64,000 bases of DNA from contig NZ_AOLG01000009.1 in the NCBI RefSeq assembly GCF_000336815.1, positions 270,582-334,581 on the forward strand, written 5' to 3'. The notes beneath the pieces were generated by a model, which worked only from the letters and a program-made list of their open reading frames with translations, made no database searches and was not told the origin of the DNA. Made by a program: the position numbers and the translations under genes. Source of the DNA: Haloferax prahovense DSM 18310 (GTDB taxonomy: Archaea > Halobacteriota > Halobacteria > Halobacteriales > Haloferacaceae). Of the stretch, positions 57,897 through 64,000 are shown piece after piece (the first letter of the stretch is position 1; each line of letters begins with the position of its first letter).

Positions 57897-59075
57897 ATGA
57901 CACGAAGCGTCTGGCTCAAAGCCGACGACGCGGTCGGCGACTGGGAGACGCGGAAGCGACGCATCACGGCCGGACTGGAAGCCGGCGTCGACTGGGTTCT
58001 CGTCGACGAGGCCGACGTCGAGAAGGTGCGCGAACTCGGCGACGTCAACATCGCCGCGTTTCGGACCGACGCCGACGTCCACGTGATGGAAGCGGAAGAA
58101 GACGACGCGGACCCCGAGGCGCTCGCCGACGCCTACATCGTCGGCAAGGACGGCGAGGGCGACGCGACCGTCGAACTCCCCTCCGACTTCTCCGGTTCTG
58201 CCGACTTGACGACGCTCCGCCGCGGCGACGACCTCGCAAACGGGTCGTACGTCCGCATCCTGAGTAAGGACTACGAGGCGTTCGCCGAGGAGGCCGCTCG
58301 CGACGGCGACTACACTATCGTCATCGGTGAGGACTGGACCATCATCCCGCTGGAGAACCTCATCGCCCGCATCGGCGACGAGACCGACCTTATCGCTGGC
58401 GTCACGACCGCCGAGGAGGCCAAAACCGCCTTCGAGACGCTCGAACTCGGCTCCGACGGCGTCCTCCTCGACAGCGACGACCCCGACGAGATTCGAAAGA
58501 CCGTCGAGGTCCGCGACGAGGCCGAACGCGAGTCGCTCGACCTCGTCTGGGCCGAGGTCACGGAGGTCGAACGCACGGGCATGGCCGACCGCGTCTGCGT
58601 CGACACGGGCACCATCATGGACCACGACGAGGGGATGCTCGTCGGCTCGATGGCTCGCGGCCTTTTCTTTGTCCACGCCGAGACGGCGAAATCCCCGTAC
58701 GTCGCGTCTCGGCCGTTCAGGGTCAACGCCGGCGCGGTCCACGCCTACGCGCGGACTCCCGACGGCGGCACCGTCTACCTCTCCGAACTCGAAAGCGGCG
58801 ACGAGGTGCAGCTCATCGACACGAACGGGAACACCCGCGAGGCCATCGTCGGGCGCGTGAAGATAGAAAAGCGACCGATGTTCCGAATCTCCGCCGACTA
58901 CGAGGGCGACCGCGTCACCACGCTCCTGCAGAACGCCGAGACCATCAAGGTTCACACCCGCGAGGGACGAACCGCGGTCACGGACCTCGAACCCGGCGAC
59001 GAGATGCTCATCTACTACGAGGACACGGCTCGCCACTTCGGCGAGGCCGTCGAAGAGAGCATCATCGAGAAGTAA
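57897..59075 (+). CDS. 3-dehydroquinate synthase II
   Basis: The 392-residue archaeal enzyme (AroB'/DHQ synthase II) converts the ADH synthase product to 3-dehydroquinate with NAD+. Conserved stretches include MTRSVWLKADDAVGDWE at the start, EVTEVERTGMADRVCVDT, GMLVGSMARGLFFVHAE and SRPFRVNAGAVHAY. The N-terminal 200 residues are acidic, as expected for halophiles. It completes the aspartate-semialdehyde route together with the gene at 55834. A T-run follows its stop. Confidence 0.94.
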   Translation: MTRSVWLKADDAVGDWETRKRRITAGLEAGVDWVLVDEADVEKVRELGDVNIAAFRTDADVHVMEAEEDDADPEALADAYIVGKDGEGDATVELPSDFSGSADLTTLRRGDDLANGSYVRILSKDYEAFAEEAARDGDYTIVIGEDWTIIPLENLIARIGDETDLIAGVTTAEEAKTAFETLELGSDGVLLDSDDPDEIRKTVEVRDEAERESLDLVWAEVTEVERTGMADRVCVDTGTIMDHDEGMLVGSMARGLFFVHAETAKSPYVASRPFRVNAGAVHAYARTPDGGTVYLSELESGDEVQLIDTNGNTREAIVGRVKIEKRPMFRISADYEGDRVTTLLQNAETIKVHTREGRTAVTDLEPGDEMLIYYEDTARHFGEAVEESIIEK

Positions 59076-59088
59076 TTCCGGAGAACCG

Positions 59089-59094
59089 TTTTTT
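59089..59094 (+). terminator. T-run after the DHQ synthase II gene
   Basis: TTTTTT lies 14 nt after the stop codon, a typical archaeal termination signal. A weak stem precedes it. Confidence 0.5.
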
Positions 59095-59121
59095 CGAGGC
59101 GGGCCGCCGACGGGAGCGCCT

Positions 59122-59517
59122 TTATGTTTCGACCGTGTACCATTCGAGTTCCGTCGCACACCACGGACAGAAGTCGAGGTTTCGGTCGAGTTCGCCGCCG
59201 CAGACCGGACAGGTCGGCTCGCCGTTCGCGTTGCGGCCGCGGGGGCGAATCCCGACGCGGTAGGCGTCGAGCGCGCTCAGGAACAGCAGTCCGAGGACGG
59301 GAATCAGCACCTCTCTCGGAACCGAGTCCACGGTCACGGTCGCCGGGTCGGCGAACGTCGAGAGCAACACCAGCCCCGCGCCGACGACGAAGGTGAACCA
59401 CGCAATCGCACGTCGCCACTCGCGGAGGTAGACGTGGCCCGCCCCGGCGATTCCGAGCGAGGCACCAACCACGCCGACGAGGGCTGCGACGAACGCGCGA
59501 CGACGAGCATCGGGCAT
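59122..59517 (-). CDS. Membrane protein with C-terminal zinc ribbon (DUF7575-like)
   Basis: A 131-residue protein with three membrane segments (about 8-28, 38-58 and 66-84) and a C-terminal zinc ribbon, CPVCGGELDRNLDFCPWC. This combination is common in haloarchaeal small proteins of unknown role. It converges with the DHQ synthase II gene, 46 nt away. The start at 59517 gives a short charged N-terminus MPDARRRAF. The family number is uncertain. Confidence 0.75.
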   Translation of the reverse strand: MPDARRRAFVAALVGVVGASLGIAGAGHVYLREWRRAIAWFTFVVGAGLVLLSTFADPATVTVDSVPREVLIPVLGLLFLSALDAYRVGIRPRGRNANGEPTCPVCGGELDRNLDFCPWCATELEWYTVET

Positions 59518-59632
59518 TGTTCGTTGGCGTCGTCGTCCGCACTCTTAAACGTCTGGATTATCGGATAGTCAGTCAACCGAACCGAATCCTGACCGTACGC
59601 GTTCGAACACCCCTGATTAGAGCGTTTCGAGG

Positions 59633-60727
59633 TTAGTCGGTCGTCTGCGCGTCTTCCGAAGTCGGCGGCGTTCCCGCGGCGTTGGCTGCCCCGGGTCCGT
59701 CGTGCGGTTCGTGTTCGACGACGAACTCGCGGTCCGACCCGTCGGCCGACGCCTCGACCGACGACACGCGGTACAGACGGATGCGACGCTCCTGTTTCGT
59801 CACGACCGGGAAGTCGTAGTGCTCGGCGTCGTGGCCGGGGCGCTCGTCGCGGTCGGCGACGAACTCCCGGTGGTCGTCGAGCCGGCGTTCGACCTCCGCG
59901 CGCGAGCGTTCCGGGAGGTCGTCGAGCCGCGTTTCGAACCCGGAGACGAGGTCGGCGTCGAGGTCGTAGCCGACCGAGTTTCGGCCCGCGAGCATGGCCG
60001 CGAGCGTCGTCGTCCCGGTCCCGGCGAAGGGGTCGAAGACGGTGTCGCCGTAGACGGAGTACATCCGAATCAGCCGGAGCGGAAGCTCGACGGGGAACGC
60101 CGCCGAGCGCTCTCTAGTGCCCGAATCGAGGCGCTGGTCGGTTCCGCCGAACTCCCAGAGGTCGGAGAACCAGCGGTTTCGCTCCTCCCAGAAGAAGGCG
60201 CTCTCGTAGCGCCGGTCGTCGCCCGGCGGGAACGACCGCGCTTCGCCCTTGCGGACCACAAGCACGTACTCGTGTTCGAGCGTGACGTAGGCGTTCGTCG
60301 GAAGCGTTCCCGACCCCATGAACTTCGTCAGACTGTTGGTCGGCTTGCGCCAGACGGCGTCCGGAAGCGGCGTCAGCCCGCGCTCGCCGAGCGCGGTGAG
60401 CACGCGGGCGTGGTTGGGGTACTGGCGAAACGACCCGTCGAGGCTCCGGGTCGCGTCGCCGACGTTCACGCAAGCCAGCCCGCCGGGGGCGAGCACGCGG
60501 GCCACCTCGTCCCAGACGGCGTCGAGCTGCTCGTGCATCGCCTCGAACGCCGCGTCGCCGTCGCCCTCGTCGAGCGCCGCCGCGATGGCGTCGTCGCGCG
60601 CCGAAAAGAGGTCGTCCCACATCTCTATCATGGGGTACGGCGGCGACGTGACGACGAGGTTCACGCTCTCGTCGGCGAGTCCGGTGTCGGCGGCGTCGCC
60701 CACCGTGAGGGCGTGAGTCGTGCGCAT
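59633..60727 (-). CDS. zim: Site-specific DNA methyltransferase (CTAG/Zim type)
   Basis: The 364-residue enzyme has motif IV TSPPYPM near residue 26 and motif I DPFAGTGTTTLAA near 235, an order typical of beta-class N4-cytosine or N6-adenine methylases. No restriction gene is adjacent, so it is an orphan. H. volcanii Zim methylates CTAG (m4C) and the neighbourhood fits; the symbol rests on that resemblance. The ATG at 60727 is preferred, since an upstream extension is Arg-rich. Confidence 0.85.
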   Translation of the reverse strand: MRTTHALTVGDAADTGLADESVNLVVTSPPYPMIEMWDDLFSARDDAIAAALDEGDGDAAFEAMHEQLDAVWDEVARVLAPGGLACVNVGDATRSLDGSFRQYPNHARVLTALGERGLTPLPDAVWRKPTNSLTKFMGSGTLPTNAYVTLEHEYVLVVRKGEARSFPPGDDRRYESAFFWEERNRWFSDLWEFGGTDQRLDSGTRERSAAFPVELPLRLIRMYSVYGDTVFDPFAGTGTTTLAAMLAGRNSVGYDLDADLVSGFETRLDDLPERSRAEVERRLDDHREFVADRDERPGHDAEHYDFPVVTKQERRIRLYRVSSVEASADGSDREFVVEHEPHDGPGAANAAGTPPTSEDAQTTD

Positions 60728-60924
60728 CGTACGGACGTGTTCGCCCCGAAACAAAACCCTTCGCCTCGGTACGGAGCCGGTCGGTCCCGCGTCGCGGTCG
60801 CGCGGTTCGAAGCTCCGGCCGGCCACTCGTCCCGACCAGCGCCGCCGCTGATGAGCGAATAACCGAAAATCGAGTCGTCTCGTCCGATTCGAACCGCCGT
60901 CCGGCGCGGTCGTCCGGCGCGTGC

Positions 60925-61932
60925 TCAGACGAGGCCGAGGTTCTCCTCGGCTTCGAGGAGCTCGTGGTAGCGGTTGCGGATGGTGACCTCGGAGATGTCG
61001 GCCACGTCGCTGACGGCGGCCTGCGTGGTCTTCTCGTTGGTGAGGAGGGCGGCGGCGTAGACGGCGGCGGCGGCCAGGCCGACCGGCGACTTACCCGAGT
61101 GGACGCCCTTCTCCTTGGCGTTCTTCAGGAGTTGGCGCGCGCGCATCTTCGACTCGTCGGAGAGGCCGAGTTCGCTGGCGAACCGCGGGACGTACTGCTC
61201 GGGGTCGGCGGGCTTGACCTCCAGCGAGAGTTCGCGGGCGATGTAGCGGTAGGTGCGGGCGACCTCGCTCTTCTCGACGCGCGAGACCTCCGCGATTTCG
61301 TCGAGCGAGCGTGGGACGCCGGCCATGCGGGCGGCGGCGTAGGTACACGACGTGGCGACGCCCTCGATGGAGCGGCCGGGCAGGAGGTCGTCGTCGAGCG
61401 CGCGGCGGTAGATGACCGACGCCGTCTCGCGGACGTTCTCGGGCAGGCCGAGCGCGGAGGCCATGCGGTCGATTTCGCCGAGCGCCTGCTTGAGGTTGCG
61501 CTCTTTGGAGTCGCGGGTGCGGAACCGCTCGTTCCACTTACGGAGCCGCTGCATCTTCTGGCGCTGGCGCGCGCCGAGGGAGTTCCCGTACGCGTCGCGG
61601 TCGCGCCAGTCGATGTTCGTCGACAGGCCCTTGTCGTGCATCGTGTTGGTCGTCGGCGCGCCGACGCGGGACTTCTCGTCTTTCTCGCGGGCGTCGAACG
61701 CGCGCCACTCGGGGCCGCGGTCGACGGAGTCCGCGGTCACGACGAGGCCGCAGTCGTTACAGACGGTCTCACCGTGTTCGTCGTCGGTGACGACGTGACC
61801 GCCACACTCGGGACACTGCAGCGTGTCGCCCTTCGTGTCTTCCTGTTCGGTTTCGGCCTCCTGTCGGCCGTTCTGCGTGTTTCGTTCCTGCTCCTGTGCG
61901 CCGGGGTTTCGGGTCCAGATTCGTTCACTCAT
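60925..61932 (-). CDS. tfb: Transcription initiation factor TFB (complete)
   Basis: The 335-residue TFIIB homologue has a zinc ribbon LQCPECGGHVVTDDEHGETVCNDCG (read as CPEC and CNDC), a B-finger/reader region DRGPEWRAFDAREKDEKSR, and two cyclin repeats. The C-terminal recognition helix is [15 protein letters not shown]. It is one of several TFBs in the genome, and its core aligns with the partial TFB at 2-553. The promoter is in the divergent region 61933-62196, with TTTATG at about 62021-62026. Confidence 0.95.
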   Translation of the reverse strand: MSERIWTRNPGAQEQERNTQNGRQEAETEQEDTKGDTLQCPECGGHVVTDDEHGETVCNDCGLVVTADSVDRGPEWRAFDAREKDEKSRVGAPTTNTMHDKGLSTNIDWRDRDAYGNSLGARQRQKMQRLRKWNERFRTRDSKERNLKQALGEIDRMASALGLPENVRETASVIYRRALDDDLLPGRSIEGVATSCTYAAARMAGVPRSLDEIAEVSRVEKSEVARTYRYIARELSLEVKPADPEQYVPRFASELGLSDESKMRARQLLKNAKEKGVHSGKSPVGLAAAAVYAAALLTNEKTTQAAVSDVADISEVTIRNRYHELLEAEENLGLV

Positions 61933-62065
61933 GGATACGACGGCGGGTGCTCCGGGAGGGGGTGGTTAGAGGCGGCTAGAACCCGGATGCTGTCCGTAAC
62001 ACCAGCAACCGCAGACGACCGCATAAATGGTTTGGTATCGCTTTCGGCCAGCGGCGTCGTTTGTA

Positions 62066-62084
62066 CGTGTGAGACGGTCACACG
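62066..62084. promoter_or_regulatory. Seven-base inverted repeat between tfb and the BtuF-like gene
   Basis: CGTGTGA (62066-62072) and TCACACG (62078-62084) form a perfect inverted repeat around GACGG. Located in the 264-nt divergent region, it could be a dimeric-regulator site for one or both genes. Confidence 0.45.
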
Positions 62085-62156
62085 GACAATTGAGGTTCGT
62101 GAGGGATTCGGCGATTCACCGGTCACTCAGCGGCGGCTTCTCGCCGACCGTGACGC

Positions 62157-62169
62157 GATACATACTTTT
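62157..62169 (+). promoter_or_regulatory. TATA-like region of the BtuF-like gene
   Basis: GATACATACTTTT lies about 30 nt before the ATG at 62197, fitting a leaderless transcript. Confidence 0.45.
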
Positions 62170-62196
62170 CTCGAAGGGGCGTTGCCACGACTACGC

Positions 62197-62985
62197 ATGG
62201 CCGCCCACCCCCGCGTCGTCTCGCTCGCGCCGAGCGCGACGGCCATCCTCGATGCCGCCGGTCTCGACGCTCACGTCGTCGGGGCGACCGTTCACTCGCC
62301 GACCGACAAGCCGGTCGTCGGCGGCTGGCTGAACCCAGATTTCGACCGAGTCGACGAACTCGACGCCGACGCCGTCTGCACCTGCGACGACCTCCAGTCG
62401 GACGTCGCGGCGGCGGCCCGCGACCGCGGCTACGACGTGTTCCACGTCGCGCCCGCGACGCTCGCCGAGGTGTTCGACTCGTTTCCCGTCGTCTGCGACG
62501 CCGCGGGCGACGCCAGCGCCGGCGCGACGCTCGCCGAGGACTGCCGCGACCACCTCGCCCGCGTCGCCGACGCGGTCGCCGACCGCGACCACTCGACCGT
62601 CTACTGCGAGGAGTGGGCCGACCCGCCGATGGCCGCCGGCAACTGGGTCCCCGACCTCGTCCGCGCCGCCGGCGGCTCTGCCCCGTTCGTCGCGCCCGGC
62701 GAGCGGTCCGCCGAAGTCGACCCCGAGACCGTCGCGGCCGCCGACCCCGACCACGTGGTTCTCCACCCCTGCGGGAAGGGCGAACGCGGCGACCCCGAGG
62801 CGTTCGAGGCCCGCGGGTGGAACCTCGACGCCGCGGTCCACGCCGTTGACGACTCGCTTCTCAATCAGCCGAGCCCCGCCGTCGTCTCCGGCGTCGACCG
62901 CCTCGCGAGACTGCTGCACCCCGACGCCGACCTCCCCGAGCCGTGGTCGGGCACGACCGCGACCGAATCCGACGAAGGGAAATAA
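62197..62985 (+). CDS. Helical-backbone metal receptor (BtuF-like cobalamin or siderophore-binding protein)
   Basis: The 262-residue protein has the two-lobe substrate-binding fold of BtuF/FepB-like proteins: VVSLAPSATAILDAAGL and VVGATVHSPTDKPVVGGWLNPDFD at the start, and a long helix DHLARVADAVADRDHSTVY in the middle. It lacks a signal peptide or lipobox, so it may be cytoplasmic or anchored otherwise. The likely ligand is a corrinoid or metal chelate. The downstream gene begins 20 nt after its stop. Confidence 0.85.
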   Translation: MAAHPRVVSLAPSATAILDAAGLDAHVVGATVHSPTDKPVVGGWLNPDFDRVDELDADAVCTCDDLQSDVAAAARDRGYDVFHVAPATLAEVFDSFPVVCDAAGDASAGATLAEDCRDHLARVADAVADRDHSTVYCEEWADPPMAAGNWVPDLVRAAGGSAPFVAPGERSAEVDPETVAAADPDHVVLHPCGKGERGDPEAFEARGWNLDAAVHAVDDSLLNQPSPAVVSGVDRLARLLHPDADLPEPWSGTTATESDEGK

Positions 62986-63005
62986 CCGGGCGACGCGCTA
63001 TCGAC

Positions 63006-63527
63006 ATGGACATCGCGGTCGGAAGCGGCAACCCGGTGAAGCGGCGCGCGGTCGAACGAACCTGCCCCGACGCCTCCGTGGCGGCGGTCGCCGTCGACTC
63101 CGGCGTCTCCGAACAGCCGACGGGAAACGACGAGACCATCGCGGGTGCGGTCACCCGCGCGGAACGAGCCCTCGACGCGGGCGACTACGACTTCGGCGTC
63201 GGCATCGAAGGCGGCGTCGCGACCTTCCCGACCGGCGACGGCACCGACGGGCGGGACACGTATCTCGTGATGTGGGCGGCCGTGACCGACGGCGAGCGCG
63301 TCGGTCGCGCGGCGGGCCCGAGCCTTGCGCTCCCCGACCGCATCGCGGACCGCATCGACGCGGGCGAGGAACTCGGGCCGGTGATGGACGACGTGCTCGG
63401 CACCGACGACATCGCGAAAAACGAGGGCGCGGCCGGCGTGTTCACCGGCGGCCGGCTCACCCGAACCGACGCGCTCGAATCGGCCGTGACGGGCGCGTTC
63501 GCGCCCTTCCGGTGTGAACTGTACTGA
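63006..63527 (+). CDS. Inosine/xanthosine triphosphatase (YjjX/DUF84)
   Basis: A 173-residue house-cleaning NTPase that removes ITP and XTP. It starts MDIAVGSGNPVKRRAVE, with NPVKRRA as the family nucleotide-contact, then DYDFGVGIEGGV and NEGAAGVFTGGRLTR. Length and motifs match YjjX. It is on the same strand, 20 nt after the BtuF-like gene. Confidence 0.9.
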   Translation: MDIAVGSGNPVKRRAVERTCPDASVAAVAVDSGVSEQPTGNDETIAGAVTRAERALDAGDYDFGVGIEGGVATFPTGDGTDGRDTYLVMWAAVTDGERVGRAAGPSLALPDRIADRIDAGEELGPVMDDVLGTDDIAKNEGAAGVFTGGRLTRTDALESAVTGAFAPFRCELY

Positions 63528-63536
63528 GTCGCTCCG

Positions 63537-64000
63537 TTACTCCGACTCGGCGAGTTCGTGCTCGCGGTCGCGCACGTCGGCGCTCTCTTCGACCGCGGTC
63601 GTCAACGAGACGTTGAGCGACAGCATCGACGCGACGCCGCCGACGATGGTGACGGCGTTTTTGACGGCGTGGTCGAGGACCGCCGCGGCGAGCGCGGCGG
63701 CGGGCGTAATCGGCGCGAGGGCGGCCATGAACACCGTGAAGGCGATTTCGTAGAGGCCGACGCCGCCGGGCGAGAGCGGAAGCACCTTCGCGAGGTTGCC
63801 GACGCTCACGGCGAAAAACGAGACGCCGACGAGGACGACGGGGTCGATGTCGACGCCGAGCGCGAGCAGGACGACGACGGCCGTCACCACGTCGACGGTC
63901 CAGATGGCGAGGCTCGTCAGGCCGACGCGGCCGAAGGCGGCGCGGTTGCCGGCGACCGCCTGCAGGTCGGAGACGAACTGCTCGATGACGCCCGCGACGA
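63537..64000 (-). CDS. UPF0104 / lysylphosphatidylglycerol synthase-like membrane protein, C-terminal part
   Basis: The 3' end of a leftward gene whose start is beyond the window. The last 150 or so residues are visible, with LPLSPGGVGLYEIAF, the signature of UPF0104 (LPG synthase transmembrane) proteins, and three or four membrane segments. The C-terminal tail ends DREHELAESE. Family members include flippases or dolichol-linked sugar enzymes in archaea. The frame is open to base 64000 (VAGVIEQFVSD at the edge). Confidence 0.82.
   Translation of the reverse strand, partial: VAGVIEQFVSDLQAVAGNRAAFGRVGLTSLAIWTVDVVTAVVVLLALGVDIDPVVLVGVSFFAVSVGNLAKVLPLSPGGVGLYEIAFTVFMAALAPITPAAALAAAVLDHAVKNAVTIVGGVASMLSLNVSLTTAVEESADVRDREHELAESE

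Noticed and set aside
1-64000. Search for tRNA, rRNA, CRISPR, integrase and insertion sequence
   Set aside because: I found no tRNA-like stem set, repeated spacer pattern, or transposase or integrase motif. Intergenic regions are short and similar in composition, apart from a few AT-rich promoters.

Overview
The window is chromosomal DNA of a halophilic archaeon, almost certainly a Haloferax close to H. volcanii. The base composition is GC-rich and the predicted proteins are strongly acidic. The gene content includes TFB, NreA, PolX, CetZ, a thermosome subunit, LonB, archaeal NadM and the archaeal aromatic-amino-acid enzymes. As far as I recall, the order nreA ... cetZ2 ... HVO_0758-type zinc finger ... 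thermosome ... lonB ... trpCBA ... CTAG methylase matches H. volcanii around HVO_0733-HVO_0798. That synteny is from memory and was not searched. I see no CRISPR array, rRNA, tRNA, insertion sequence or integrase, so this reads as core chromosome.

Layout. 1-2110: C-terminal part of one TFB, nreA and a TatA-like mini-protein. 2144-4213: leftward DUF302, GrpB-family, divergent CPBP-family and DUF5789 genes. 4386-8165: a membrane/zinc protein, then a leftward coupled operon of DUF5788, polX and Mut7-C. 8310-13213: membrane protein, alkaline-phosphatase-superfamily enzyme, GCS2-family ligase and cetZ2. 13328-23001: a rightward cassette divergent from cetZ2 that encodes a secretion/pilus ATPase (PilB/TadA type), its polytopic partner (PilC/TadC type) and six accessory proteins, mostly N-terminally anchored. 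23059-30659: DUF5791, epimerase-like protein, DHH phosphoesterase, aldo/keto reductase, zinc-finger mini-protein, MFS transporter, GpgS-like glycosyltransferase, DUF7109 and Nudix. 30805-43191: DoxX, DUF7388, FAD oxidoreductase, a zinc finger-Hsp20 pair, radical SAM/HhH protein, TRAM, YkgJ, MBL-fold, wHTH, methyltransferase, glycosyltransferase, amidohydrolase, Bat-like and HalOD1 genes. 43372-52230: thermosome, APC permease, TRIC channel, SAM hydrolase, nadM, lonB plus a CPBP protease, and a small membrane protein. 52299-59075: an MGMT-like protein without the catalytic cysteine, trpCBA, the alternative shikimate enzymes (ADH synthase and DHQ synthase II) and a true MGMT. 59122-64000: zinc-ribbon membrane protein, orphan methylase, a second TFB, BtuF-like receptor, YjjX and a truncated UPF0104 protein.

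Genes are dense. Many neighbours overlap by ATGA or GTGA, and most promoters look leaderless, with a TATA box about 25-30 nt before the start codon. The most interesting signals are: the pilus-like cassette and the almost identical promoter/operator motif that precedes two of its genes; a hairpin-rich element before the FAD oxidoreductase; paired TGTACA boxes at the trp promoter; three imperfect repeats in a convergent intergenic region; and enzymes whose key residues are changed (MGMT-like Cys to Asp, TrpA Asp to Glu, CPBP Glu to Ala).
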